The position numbers and the translations under genes were made by a program. Below are positions 1 through 12,030 of a stretch of 64,000 bases of DNA, in pieces; positions within the stretch are counted from its first letter, which is position 1; every line of letters begins with the position of its first letter. The notes beneath the pieces were generated by a model. It did not search any database, was not told the DNA's origin, and saw only the letters and a program-made list of their open reading frames with translations. The stretch comes from Heracleum sosnowskyi (Eukaryota; Streptophyta; Magnoliopsida; Apiales; Apiaceae), in assembly GCA_030848705.1 (NCBI GenBank), contig JAUIZM010000012.1, positions 1,917,001 to 1,981,000 on the forward strand, in the 5' to 3' direction.

Positions 1-79
1 CTTGAAACCGAACCTTTCGTCTTAACCATACATATTTGCAACTCTCTCTCGTCCTTGTGGTCTATGATCATAACAAGGC

Positions 80-87
80 TATATATA
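80..87 (+). promoter_or_regulatory. TATA-box-like element of the intact Csl gene
   Basis: An eight-base alternating TA run (TATATATA) lies about 200 bp upstream of the Csl start codon at 281. The surrounding 1-280 region is conserved in the duplicated copy at about 9800-10042, where this TA run is broken. No transcript evidence is available, so the assignment is positional. Confidence 0.4.
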
Positions 88-280
88 GCTTTCAGTTATT
101 GAGGCCAGAAATATTCCAGAAGGCGCCAAAGTTGCATTATTTGCACATAAAAGAGACTGCTCATAAATATAAATTTATTATCTATAAAACTCTACCACTC
201 ATGCTCCAGGTTCAGTACTCTAACTTCAGTTCTTCTTGAAAGTTTGAGTGACCCTCGTATAAACGAGGTAGAGTCGAACA

Positions 281-3200
281 ATGGCCAATAAGAGCAGTCA
301 GCCACTCTATGAAAGAATTCATGTAAAAAACAGCATACCTCGAGCAGTGGAACTCCTAATCCTCTTCCTTCTCTTCCTTCTCCTTGCCTATCATCTCATC
401 TCTCTAAAAAACCATGGAATCCCTTCCCTTTTCGCCTTCCTATGTGAGTCCTGCTTCACATTCTCTTGGATTCTTGTTATCAACTGCAAATGGAATCAAG
501 TCAGATACATACAATATCCCGATCGACTTCCAGAATTGTTAGTTACTACTTCTCCTACTGCATGCTACAGTTTTATAGTGAACTTGTTCTTTATACAGGC
601 GCTCTGGATGTAGGCACACACACTGATGCACACAATATGTATGCATGGTTGTGTAGATATTTGCCATTTCATGACAATGAACATAATTTTTTACCATTTT
701 ATGTACATTATTTAATCTGATGTTAATTATATAATTTTTTATTGTAGATAAAATTTTATGTATATAATTTAATATGGTTGTGTAGATATTTGCCATTTCA
801 TTACAATGAACATAATATTTTACCATTTTATGAACATATTTTTTTACCATTTTATTGTAGGGTGTCTGAGCTTCCAGCAGTAGACATGTTTGTTACCACT
901 GCTGATGCTGAACTAGAACCGCCTATACTGACCATGAACACCGTGTTATCACTGTTGGCAGTTGATTATCCACCACAGAAATTATCTTGTTACTTGTCGG
1001 ACGATGGTGCATCTCCTCTCACATACTACTCTCTGGTTGAAACCTCTAAATTTGCTGGGATTTGGGTTCCTTTCTGTAAGAAATATGAAATTAGTATCAG
1101 AGCTCCTTTTAGATATTTCACCAGCTGCTCCAAACCATCTAAAGACGATCCCTTCGAATTTCAACAAGAATGGAAAACAGTCAAGGTAACAACTCTATTT
1201 TACTTTCACTTTTACAACTTACAGAGATTAATTTTCGAGGTGTGCATGTATTCTTTCATAGGATAAGTACGACATGCTATGCCAAAAGATTGAAGATGCG
1301 TCACAAACTTATGTTCCTTCTGAAGTTTTCTCAAAGGTGGACAAAAAGAATCATCCCCCCATTTTAAAGGTAATTATCGGCTCTATGTGTTTCTGTAATA
1401 TGAATCATTTTCTATACATTTTCTATATGAAAAGAGTCAATTACTACTTACAGACGCCTGTCGCGATGTATTGTAAGCTACCAGCTTAAAATTCTCTATA
1501 CATTTTGCAGGTAGTAGTTGATGAAGAAGAAGGTCTTCCCCACCTAGTCTACATCTCAAGAGAGAAGCGTCCAAAGCATCCACATAATTTCAAAGCTGGC
1601 GCTATGAATGTTCTGGTATATAAACACGTACAATTTCAAGCGATAACAGCAACAGATATGAATCATATCCGAACTTCTATATTGAGTTATTGATTTATTT
1701 ATCTATTATGATATTATATGTTGATTAATGATCCAATTATTTTACTGAACAGACAAGAGTGTCAGGATTGATGACAAATGCACCTTTCATTCTGAACGTG
1801 GACTGTGATATGCATGTGAACAATCCACAAGTTATTCTCCATGCAATGTGCATGTTTTTTGGTGTAGAAAATGAAAAAGATTGTGGCTTTGTTCAGTTTC
1901 CTCAACACTTCTACGACGGCTTAAATGATGATCCTTTTGGAAACCAAATGGTTGTCTTGTTTAAAGTCGGTACCATTCTTTTCTATCAGAATTTATAATT
2001 AATCTTATACTTACCGTGTTTCGAATATTGAAGAGATGGACATTAACCAATTGTTATGTAAATTATATAGTATTTAGCGCAAGGACTAGCAGGAATTCAA
2101 GGACCTGTCTATGCTGGAACAAATTGTTTCCACAGAAGAAAAGTTATCTACGGATTATCGCCCGTTCACAAAGCTCTCTCAGGTATGGAAGTTAGTTTTG
2201 TATGATTTCTTCAATTACTACATATTTGTGTCCTGTGTTTCCAAGATGTATAGGATTAATAAAATTTTATTCCCAAGTTGTAAAAATATTTACGTATATT
2301 TATCTTCGATTATTAGGAAAACTTACTGACGAGGACTTGGAAAGAAGGTTTGGGAAATTGAATGAATTTAAGGAATCAGCTGTACAAATTTTATCAGCAT
2401 CCCCACATAGTCAGAATCAGGGTGGACTAATTAGCTCTCTGGATGCTGCAAACCTAGTTGCGGGCTGTGCCTACGAACATGGTACCTGCTGGGGAACAGA
2501 GGTAATTTTTCCTTTCTTTGACAGATTTCCTTTCGTCATCCTAACTAGAAGGAATTTATAGGAACTACGCGTACACTTTTGGTGGTTCGTCTAAAAGCAG
2601 CCAAACAATTCACAATCAAAACAAGCATCTTGCAGTATTTTGTTTCATTTAAAGTAATTTACCTGTCTAAAATCCACGCGGATATGTGTTATATCAGGTT
2701 GGCTGGAAATATGGGTCTGCAACTGAAGATATCCTCACCGGACTTGGAATTCAAGAAAAAGGATGGAGATCTATATTTTGTACACCAGAACCTCCAGCGT
2801 TTTTGGGATGTGCTCCATCATGTGGACCTTCCACAATGATCCAAACCAAGAGATGGGCCACTGGACTTCTTGAAATTCTATTTAGCTTTAAAAGTCCAAT
2901 TATATCTACCATTTACGGAAATCTCCAGTTCAGGCAATGCCTAGCTTACATGTGGATCTTAATTTGGGGTTTACGCTCCATTCCTGAATTGGTTTATGCT
3001 CTTCTGCCCGCCTATTGTATCATTTCCCGCTCACACTTCTTGCCCAAGGTAAAAATAAATCGCATTTATTTTGATCTGATACCCTGTAGTCTTTTATTCA
3101 AAATTTTAACTCAGATATCCCATATTTGTAATTATCCAGGTGAATGAACCAGCTATTCTTGTCCCTGTCACGATTTTCGTGATTTATAATCTGTACACAC

Positions 3201-3700
3201 TATCGGAGTACCTTAGAGTTGGTTTATCTTCTCGTGCCTGGTGGAACAACCAACGAATGGCAAGAATAAATTGCACGTCATCATGGCTATTTGCCTGTTT
3301 CAGCATTATTCTAAAGCTCATAGGTTTATCTGAAACGGTTTTTGAAGTAACACAAAAGAACCAAGCCACAGATGATGATGGAGATGACCAGAAGAATATA
3401 AATTCTGGCAAATTCACATTTAATGAGTCTCCAATCTTCATACCAGGTACCACTATTTTGCTGGTTAACTTGACAGCTCTGGCAGTCGGAGTGGTAGGTT
3501 TTCGACATAACAATTTCGATGAGAGTGAAGTTGGAGTAGCAGAGATGATATGTTGTTTATGTGTAGTGTTATATTTTTCTATATTTTTCAAAGGGTTGTT
3601 CGGGAAAGGTAAATACGGAATTCCATCTGCAACTATCTTCAAGTCCGGAGTATTGGCATTAGGGTTCACGCACTTCTGCAAATGGTCCGTCCAGGCTTGA
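281..3700 (+). CDS. cellulose synthase-like protein, CslB/CslH clade (nine exons, 738 aa)
   Basis: A family 2 glycosyltransferase of the cellulose synthase superfamily, expected in Golgi or plasma membrane and polymerising a wall glycan. Inferred exons: 281-537, 861-1185, 1262-1369, 1511-1615, 1753-1965, 2071-2182, 2317-2501, 2698-3048, 3140-3700. All have GT/AG borders and matching phases, giving 738 residues, close to the usual 730-760. Visible features: an N-terminal membrane segment at about residues 22-42; DD at 133-134 (SDDG); DCD at 282-284; TED at 444-446; QTKRW (QxxRW) at 484-488; and several C-terminal membrane segments from about 500. There is no N-terminal RING domain, so this is not a CesA. 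Segments such as VDMFVTTAD, SREKRP and KAGAMN are typical of CslB/H. The exact substrate is unknown: CslB function is unsettled, and grass CslH makes mixed-linkage glucan. The start is fixed by alignment with the second copy at 10043. Confidence 0.88.
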
Positions 3701-4127
3701 GGTATAAAGAAATATTTTAGGTTTACTACAGTAGAGTGTGACTGTCCCTTCTATGGCTGAGGACAGTGGATATAGTTTTACAAGTTGATGTACCTGTAAG
3801 TGAAATTATGCTCGTGTGCTTTGATCAGTAAACAGAACTATCCTAACAACTTACAACCGTATTGAAACAACGGGCCTCAACCCTGGTTATGACACTTTGG
3901 TCGGATTTGCACATTAAAACCGACCACAACCCCAGTCAGTTTTAACTATTTGTAACCAGTTATTGTGGGTTCATTGCTCATTCTCGGTCTTAGGCCATTT
4001 CAATGTATCAGATAGAAGTAAAGCTTGAAGTAATTTCATTTTTATAAAAAAAGTGATTTATTATTGTTGTCACTTGTGCAATTAAACTAAACTGTGGATT
4101 CTGGCATTCTGCTATATTTTGTAATAG
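3701..4127. other. 3' flank of Csl gene 1
   Basis: Positions 3710-3850 match the flank after the pseudogene (about 13370-13540, for example the shared GGACAGTGGATATAGTTTT), so the tandem duplication extends past the stop codon. From about 3860 to 4127 the sequence is unrelated to the other copy, and I recognise no gene in it. Confidence 0.5.
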
Positions 4128-4463
4128 TGCTAAGAACAAATATAGCAGTATGAATGATAGCTTATGCAGATGAGGGAAACAGAGAGGATGTGAACTTGCT
4201 ATTTCTCAGTCTGATAACAGCTCAAAATAAAACACATACATACCATTCTGAATCACTCCCCCTGATCCTAACAACCAACTAGGAACAGACAACTAAATAC
4301 CTGGCAATCTTACCTTATTAATACTGGAAAACTACTGACCACACATGGTCCTAAAAGCCAAAAGATTATAACAGAAATTCCAAAAGACTATAACAGATTT
4401 TAACTTCAGTGTTGGTGGCCTTCATTGCCTTCGTTCTGTTTTGTAGTTGTAGCATTGTCTTCA
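4128..4463 (-). repeat. 3' LTR of copia element 1
   Basis: About 336 bp, repeated at 8913-9254. Read on the minus strand it begins TGAAGACAATGC and ends near GTTCTTAGCA, giving TG...CA ends. A polypurine tract (minus-strand GAGGGGGAGTAT) abuts it at 4464-4475. It differs from the other LTR by eight substitutions and one indel of roughly 10-15 bp near 4257. The polyprotein stop codon lies inside this LTR. Confidence 0.85.
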
Positions 4464-7400
4464 ATACTCCCCCTCAAGTGGAGTGGAGGCTTAGCTGAGG
4501 CTCCCAGCTTGGACAGTAAGTAATTGTGTTGCTTGACAGACAAGGGCTTAGTCAGAATATCTGCCAGTTGTAGATGAGAAGGAACATGTTCAGTAATAAT
4601 GGAACCCTCAATGATTTTATCCCGAATGAAATGACAGTCCAATTCAATGTGTTTGGTCTTTTCATGTAGAACTGGATTTGCAGCAATGGAGAGAGCTGCC
4701 TGATTATCACTCTTCATGACTGTAGGAGGCAGTGTAGTCAAACCAATATCTTTAAGTAAAGAGGAAAGCCAAGTGACTTCACAGCAAGTTAAAGCCATGG
4801 CCCTGTATTCTGCTTCTGCAGTGGACCTGGCAACAACAAATTGCTTCTTGGTTTTCCAAGAAATTGGAGAGGAACCAAGCAAGACACAGTATCCAGTAGT
4901 AGATTTTCTGCTAGTTGGACAACTGGCCCAATCACTGTCACAATAGGCAGTGAGATGGGCTGCAGAATTAGAAGCTAGGAGAATTCCCTGACCAGGATTA
5001 GTGAGGAGGTATCTGAGCACTCTTTTGGCTGCTTGCATGTGAACTGTGGTGGGCTTTTGCATAAATTGAGTCAGGTTGTGGACTGGAAAAGAGAGGTCAG
5101 GTCTTGTGATGGTCAAGTAAATTAACTTGCCAAGTAATTTTTGGTAAGTGCTAGGATCTGTCAAGAGATCTCCTTTATCAAGGGTGAGTTTGATGTGTGT
5201 GTCCATGGGAAGTTTGAGGGGAGTGGTTTGCATCATGCCAAACTCTTGCAGGAGGTCCAGTGTATATTTTTTCTGAGAGACAAAGAAACCATTTGAAGAT
5301 CTATCAATTTCCAATCCCAGGAAGTAGGTGGCAGGTCCCAAGTCCTTCATGTGAAAGTTGCTTGCCAGAGATTTCTTCAGTTCTGAAATTCCTTGAGCAC
5401 TGTTCCCAGTGAGGAGTAGGTCATCCACATAGATGAGTATTAGAGTGACTGATTCTGCAGTGTTTTTAGTAAAGAGACTATAGTCAGCCTTTGAATGAGT
5501 ATATCCAGTGGAGATCAAAGTCGCAGAAAGCTTAGTGAACCACTCCCTTGGGGCTTGTTTGAGCCCATAGAGGGATTTCTTTAGTTTACACACAAATGTG
5601 AGAGAGGGCTGACCAGTGTAGTCTCCTTGAAGACATGTGATCCTACTACCAATTCCAGAGTATCCAGGTGGCATCTTCATGTACACTACCTCATTCAAAT
5701 TCCCATGAAGGAAGGCATTAGACACATCCATGTGGAAGACATGTCATTCATACATAACAGCTACTGCAAGAATTGCTCTAACTGTGGTCATCTTTGCAAC
5801 TGGAGCAAATGTCTCCAAATAGTCTATGCCATAGGTTTGCCTACAGCCAAGGATGACCAGTCTTGCTTTGTATTTGTCTATGCTTCCATCTGGCTTGAAC
5901 TTTGTTTTGTAAAGCCATTTGCAGCCAATGGCTTTTCTATGAGGTGGGAGTGCAGTAATCTCCCAAGTGTCATTCAGTTCCAGTGCTTCAAGTTCAAGGT
6001 TCATGGCTGTTACCTAATGTTGGTGTTTGATGGCATCTTTGAAAAATATTGGGTCTTGGTTTTGCACAATTGCAGCCAAATAGTAGCTAAAAGAAGGGTT
6101 TAAAATCTGAGATGTGACTGCAGAAGCACTGATTGCATAATTGGAAGTTGGAGTAACAAAATCTGATAGCCATTGTGGAGCTTTGGTCTGTCTAGTGGAT
6201 TTTCTTTGTACTGGAATGTGAGCATTCTCAGCCTCTTCATTGTCTCCATCTTGAGGTGTGTGTGTGCAACTTTGTATGGGTTCTGTTGTAGAGTTATCAG
6301 GAATGGTTGAGGCATTATTTTCATAGGAGAAACAAAGATCATCCTCACTTGAGAGGGGTGTAGGTATGGGCATAGCAGTAGGAAGAGGTTTCATGTAGGT
6401 ATGTTCAGATGTAGGGTTTAAAGGGAAAACATGCTCATTAAAGATGACATGCCTAGTAACAAATGGCTGCATAGTGGTGAGATTAAGTAATCTATATCCT
6501 TTTGTCAAACCAGGATAACCTATAAACACACATGGGACTCCTTTTGCTTCAAATTTATCTCTGGTGTGTGAGGGATTGCAAGCAAATGACAAACATCCAA
6601 ACACTTTCATGTCATCATATTCTACTTGTTTTTCATGCAGTTTCTCATATGGTGTAGTAAAATCCAATGAAACAGTAGGCAATCTATTGATGATATAAAC
6701 AGCAGTTAACACACAGTCACCCCAGTAGTTTAAAGACAAACCTGATTGGAATCTGAGAGCCCTGGCCATTTCTAGGATATTTTTGTGCTTCCTTTCCACT
6801 CTTGCATTTTGCTCAGGAGTGTAGGGGCAAGATGTCTGATGTACAATCCCTTGGTGAGAGAAGAATTCAGTACAAGCTTTGTCTGCAAACTCCAATGCAT
6901 TATCTGATCTGATCTTCTGAACGTTTGCTTTGTACTGAGTTTTGATGTGTTGCTGAAAGATTTTTAAGGTTGCCAGGTAGTCTGACTTCTTCTCAAGTAG
7001 GTACACCCATGTCATTCTACTGTAATCATCTACCAGTGTGAGGAAATATCTGAATTTGCCCCTTGTTGTGACCTTGTATGGCCCCCAAATATCAGTGTGC
7101 AACAGTTCAAAGGCTTTAGAGGCATGTGAAGAGCTCAATGGAAAAGGTTGTTTAGTCATTTTGGACATGGGACATGTCAAACAAACTTGATTCTTGGTTT
7201 TCAGGAAGGGTTTCACACAGTCAATGTGTTTCATTCTTGACAAAGATGCATGTCCCAACCTTAAGTGCCACAAGGAGAATTGATTTTCTCCATTTACAGC
7301 TTTGTTTTTCATGTTCATATATGCAGCCAATTCTGACAGTGCCCTGTTATCTTTCTGCATATAGTAAAGTCCTCGTTTTAGCAATCCAATGCCAAGTGTG

Positions 7401-8842
7401 TTTTTGGTTGCAGATTCAGTGATAACATACATATTAGGTTGAAAAAGCACATCACATTTGCTATCTTTGATCAGCTTGTGGATTGACAGGAGGTTGCGAT
7501 TGAACTGAGGTACATAGAGTACATTGAGTAGTTGCAAACCATTAGGTAGTTGAACATCTCCTATGTGAGTAATAGTTGCAGTATCTCCTGTTGGCAAGTT
7601 TATAGTGAATGATGTTGGTGTTGGTTTTATGTTGACCAGATTTGCAAGAGATGAAGTCATATGATCAGAGGCACCTGAGTCAATGATCCATTCATGTGAC
7701 TCAGGTGCTGTGATTTTGGTTTTGTTGACCATACCGGAGAAACCATAATCCAACTCATCATTAGTCTCAGATTCATTTTGTCTTTGCAGCTGTGTCCTTG
7801 GTATGAGTCTTAGAAGTTGATCCAACTGTTGAGAAGTCACCATTACTCCCGGAGAGTCACTTGTACTGCCTTGAACATTGGAATTGTTAGCCATTCTGAT
7901 GTTGCAAGGTTTATTTGCTGCAAATCTGTCTTGATTTCCAGACATGATCCTTTGTGCAGGTCTCCTAGGACCTTTGTATTTGATATGCCACTTTGGGTAA
8001 CCAACTACAGACCAGCACTTATCAGAAGTGTGATTTTTGCCTCCACAAGCAGAGCATATTCCTGACATGTCTCCACTACCTTTGCTAAACATTGCAGATA
8101 TATCAGTATCATTTATAGAGGTGTATGTCAACACATCCTTCTGAGATTCCTCTTGCTGCATAACAGCACAAGCCATTTCCACTGATGGCAATGGACACAA
8201 CATTAGCAACTGGCTTCTTTGAGGTCCATACATGTCATCAAGGCCATTCAGAAATTGAAATAATTTTGCCTCTTCTTTCATGGTTTCTATAGCTTTCAAC
8301 AGGTTATCTATTTCAGCTGTGGTTGTGGTTATAGCAGGCAATATATTCATAGACTCAAGTTCTTCCCATAAACAACTCAGACTAGTAAAATACTCACTAA
8401 TCTTCATTCCATTTTGTTTCAAATTAAACAAATCTCTATTCAGTTTGTACTTTCTAGATCCGTTTGTCAAAAGAAACCTTTTTTCTAGCTGTTTCCAAAT
8501 ATCACTAGCAGTATTTATAAACAGTACAGAGGTCTTAATGTTATCAGAAATATTGTTAAGAATCCATGAGATTACCAGATTGTTGCAGGTATCCCACTGA
8601 GTTGCCTCAACTGCTTCAGTTTTGCTTCTTGTAACACATCCATCTACAAATCCCAGCTTTCTTTTGGCTGAAAGTTGTATCTCAAATGTCCTTCTCCAAG
8701 CTCTATAATCTTGTGCTCCTTGTAGCTTTGTCACCACTATTGATAGTGGTCCATCTGAAGGATGCAAGAAGAGGGGGTTTTGCATATCTGCGTATGTAAA
8801 TTTACTCCCGGTGGTCATTGCCACAAACTTTAAAAAACACAT
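4406..8842 (-). pseudogene. copia gag-pol polyprotein broken by two in-frame stops
   Basis: Three consecutive open segments (8842-6014, 6004-5744, 5731-4406) are all in one reading frame, separated only by stop codons at 6014-6016 (TAG) and 5744-5746 (TGA). In order: gag; CCHC knuckle (CSACGGKNHTSDKC); aspartic protease (IIDSGASDHM); integrase with the HLRLGH zinc-binding motif and a DDE core (HTDIWGP...RSDNALEF...QNARVERKHK); reverse transcriptase (AFLHG, YVDD); RNase H (CDSDWASC, STAEAEYRA). Both stops fall where copia proteins usually have tryptophan, so each probably arose from TGG. The likely start is the methionine at 8818. The C-terminus is encoded by the 3' LTR. Confidence 0.88.
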
Positions 8843-8912
8843 GCCGAAGGTTTACAAAGTACTTCTCTTTACCACTCAAAACAACACTCAAGCTATCAAA
8901 CCCTATGCTCCA

Positions 8913-9254
8913 TAAGAACAAATATAGCAGTATGAATGATAGCTTATGCAGATGAGGGAAACAGAGAGGATGTGAACTTGCTATTTCTTAGTCTGATAAC
9001 AGCTCAAAATAAAACATATACATACCATTCCGAATCACTCCTAATTTATATTCTGATCCTAACAACCAACTAGGAACAGACAACTAAATACCTGACAATC
9101 TTAACTTATTAATACTGGAAAACTAGTGACCACACATGGTCCTAAAAGCCAAAAGATTATAACAGAAATTCCAAAAGACTATAACAGATTTTAACTTCAG
9201 TGCTGGTGGCCTTCATTGCCTTCATTCTGTTTTGTAGTTGTAGCATTGTCTTCA
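8913..9254 (-). repeat. 5' LTR of copia element 1
   Basis: About 342 bp, matching 4128-4463. It carries about 14 bp (around 9045-9060) that are missing from the other LTR. Its outer end is TTCA at 9251-9254, and the inner end lacks the expected CA dinucleotide. Confidence 0.82.
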
Positions 9255-9800
9255 TTAAATGCATACTACATGCTCGTCAGATTGTCCAACCCACTTGCAT
9301 TTTATTACAAGAGTTGAGAAAAAAATTTATTTTCTCAAGTGTAATCTTCTTATGAAGGACTGCCGGGTAGATATAAAATAAATGGAATTTATTATTTGAC
9401 ATGTTCTTGAGCTGCGGAGCTGCTGCACTTCCTGAGCTGTGCGTTTACTACGATTGTGTTAGGTTTCGGTTTTACGATGAATGTGTTAGGTTTCGCTTAT
9501 GCATGTATGCTTAAATACCATTCACCATAATCTTACATTAACAAGTTCATCACTTCAATTCAACTAGTTCTAATTGATTAATTCAATGTAGACACCAACA
9601 CTTATGATTTGTGATAATAACATGCATTTTGTATCGAAATAATGCATCATTTTAGTGTTTTTTTTCATGATCACTGCATTTATCTGTAACACTAAATGCC
9701 TCTGATAATCATCTGTTGAAATGATAGGGAATGTCCTAATTTGAAAATCTAGACATCATTTACATCATTTTAATTCATAATGTCTGTCTATCCTTGCATC
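9255..9800. other. spacer between copia element 1 and the Csl pseudogene
   Basis: AT-rich sequence without a convincing open frame. It is not repeated elsewhere in the window as far as I can see. Homology to the first Csl promoter begins near 9800. Confidence 0.4.
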
Positions 9801-11006
9801 TGAACCTTTTGCCTTAACCATGAAAATTTGCAAATCTCTGTCTTCACAGTGCCCCATAATCAATTATTGGGGCGACGTATAGCTAGCTTTCGCTTATTGA
9901 GCCCAACAATATTCTGGAAGGCGCCAAAGTTACATTATTTGCAAATAAAGATACTGCTGATACGTATAAATTTATTGAAATTTCATCACTTCCAGCTCCA
10001 GGTTAAGTGGTCTAACTTGAGTTCTCCTTGAAAGTTTGTGTGATGACCAACAAGAGCACTGCACCACTGTATGAAAGGATTCGTCTTAAAAACAGCATAC
10101 CTCAGAGCAGTGGAACTCCTGATCCTCTTCCTTCTCATCTTTCTCCTTGCCTATCATCTCATCTCTCTTAAAAGCCACGGAATCCCTTCCCTTTTCGCCT
10201 TCCTATGCGAGTTCTGCTTCACATTCACTTGGATTCTTGTAGTGAATCCATACAATATCCTGATCGGCTCTCAGATTTGTTAGTTACTTCTCCTACTCCA
10301 TGTTACACTTCCCAGTGGACTGGTTTTCTAACACATCTGCTGGTCATAGGCACAACACTGACCCACACAAGATGGATGCATGTTTGTGCATGTATATGCC
10401 ATTTTATGACAATGGATATGCCTTATAACCATTTTATGTACATAATTTAATATGAAGTAATTCTGTGTAATTGATGGTTTGTAGGATGTCTGAGCTTCCA
10501 GCAGTAGACACATATTTGTTACCACTGCTGATGCTGAACTAGAACCGCCTGTACTGACCATGAACACGGTGTTATCACTGCTTGCAGTTGATTATCAACC
10601 TCAGAAATTATCTTGTTACCTGTCGGATGATGGTGCATCTCCTCTCACATATTACTCTTTGGTTGAAGCCTCTAAATTTGATAGAATTTGGGTTCCTTTC
10701 TGTAAAAAATATGAAATTAGTATGAGAGCTCCTTTTCGATATTTTACCAGCTGCTCCACACTATCTGAAGACGATCCCTTCGAATTTCAACAAGAATGGA
10801 AAACAGCCAAGGTAACTGCTCAATTGCTCATCAGTCAACCCACTTTCAAATATACATGTGCTGTTAGACCAACTTTAATCATTGATTAGCATCCCGTGTA
10901 CCATAAGTACATAACCTTCACTACTACAACTTAGAGAAATTTGTGAGCTGCATGTCACATCTATTTTTTTTTGACTTCGAACAGATCAATTTAATCATTT
11001 GTATGT

Positions 11007-11111
11007 GTTAGAATATAATATATGATCCTGGACAGTGGAAGGCACTGTCCAGGATCATATATTATATTCTAACATTGAAGGCACTGTCCAGATCATATAT
11101 CATATTCTAAC
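11007..11111. repeat. perfect 31-bp inverted repeat plus a third degenerate arm
   Basis: Arms 11007-11037 and 11043-11073 are exact reverse complements separated by the 5-nt loop GAAGG. A third related arm follows at 11082-11111. The arm begins GTTAGAATATAATATATGAT, which resembles the terminal sequence of many plant copia LTRs. The structure lies in the second intron of the Csl pseudogene. It could be two LTR ends joined head to head, or a small foldback element. Confidence 0.8.
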
Positions 11112-11403
11112 GGTATGTACTTTTTGAAGGATAAATACGACCTCCTATGCCAAAAGATTGAAGATACGTCACAAACTTATGGTCCTGAAGTTTTTTCAAA
11201 TGTGGACAAAAATAATCATCCCACAGTATTAAAGGTAATTACTGACTTTATGTTTGTGAGTATTATGGAACATTTTGTACTAATTAACGCCTACATAATT
11301 AATTACAACAACAAAAAAACATAATTATTTCTATAAGCATCTTGAGGCTACATAATGATGTAAATTAAGCAAATTTTTTAGCAGTATATGTTTGTGACTA
11401 CTT

Positions 11404-11633
11404 AAATTTACAATGGTATAAACCCATCACGGGTGTCCTAGTTGATTGAGACCGTGACTTTAGGGGCTTACCACCCCAAGGTCATATGTTCGATTCCACT
11501 TGGATGCACGGAAGTAAGTGGGCTGAAATGTTCGGTGGGTACGAGTGTGCTAGCAGTCCTTCGGATTAGTCGAGGTGCGCGAAAGCTGGCCCGGACACCG
11601 AATTAACAAAAAAAAAAATTTACAGTGGGTATA
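11404..11633 (+). mobile_element. tRNA-derived SINE with target-site duplication
   Basis: Body about 11421-11615. A box A-like segment (TAGTTGATTGAGACC) near 11439 and a box B-like segment (GTTCGATTCC) near 11488 form the internal RNA polymerase III promoter. The body ends in an A-rich tail. Imperfect flanking repeats, AAATTTACAATGGTATA (11404-11420) and AAATTTACAGTGGGTATA (11616-11633), are the target duplication. It lies in intron 3 of the Csl pseudogene. Confidence 0.72.
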
Positions 11634-11987
11634 TATGGGCTATATAGAATGCCTACTGGCTGATTTATCATGGACAAAGAGGAGAGGGATATAATTGATA
11701 ATTACAGCATCCATGCGACCATACCTCTATGTATTGTAAGCTAGGAGCTTAATATTCATTATACATTATACATTTTGCAGGTGGTAGTTGATGAAGAGGA
11801 AGGTCTTCCCCACCTAGTCTACATCTCAAGAGAGAAGCGTCCAACGCATCCACATAATTTCAAAGCAGGAGCTATGAATGTTCTGGTATATAATCACAAT
11901 TTCAAGCAAAATTACCAACATATATGAAATTCCTTTGTATCACTGTATATTTCTATCCTGCATTTTAAGATGTATATGATTAAGTCC

Positions 11988-12030
11988 AGTGGCGGAGCCA
12001 GAGTCGAAACTCTGTGGGGGCAGTGTATAA
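11988..12030 (+). repeat. MITE-like terminal fragment in the Csl pseudogene
   Basis: AGTGGCGGAGCCAG at 11988-12001 matches the end motif of the two short elements at 40272 and 40802. It sits where exon 7 of the parent gene is missing. The other end of an element is not recognisable, so this is probably a truncated copy. Confidence 0.4.

Larger units (their letters stand above)
4128..9254 (-). mobile_element. Ty1/copia LTR retrotransposon 1 (degraded)
   Basis: An element of about 5.1 kb between the two Csl copies, with LTRs at both ends and a gag-pol frame between them. The tRNA primer site next to the 5' LTR is damaged: minus-strand TGGAGCATAGGG follows the LTR instead of the expected TGGTATCAGAGC. 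No matching 5-bp target duplication is visible (flanks AATAG and TTAAA). LTR divergence is about 2.4 percent, so it is older than the other two complete LTR elements here. Confidence 0.9.

Noticed and set aside
36..239. 67-aa frame upstream of the Csl gene
   Set aside because: It lies in the promoter/leader region; the homologous region before the second copy does not preserve it beyond general sequence similarity.
4716..4946. Plus-strand open frames inside copia element 1 (for example 4716-4946, 5627-6103, 7174-7422)
   Set aside because: They are antisense shadows of the gag-pol frame, with no family resemblance of their own.
11407..11620. A functional tRNA gene suggested by the box A and box B motifs
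   Set aside because: The segment cannot fold into a full cloverleaf by eye; it has a long unrelated 3' body, an A-rich tail and flanking target duplications, which mark a SINE.
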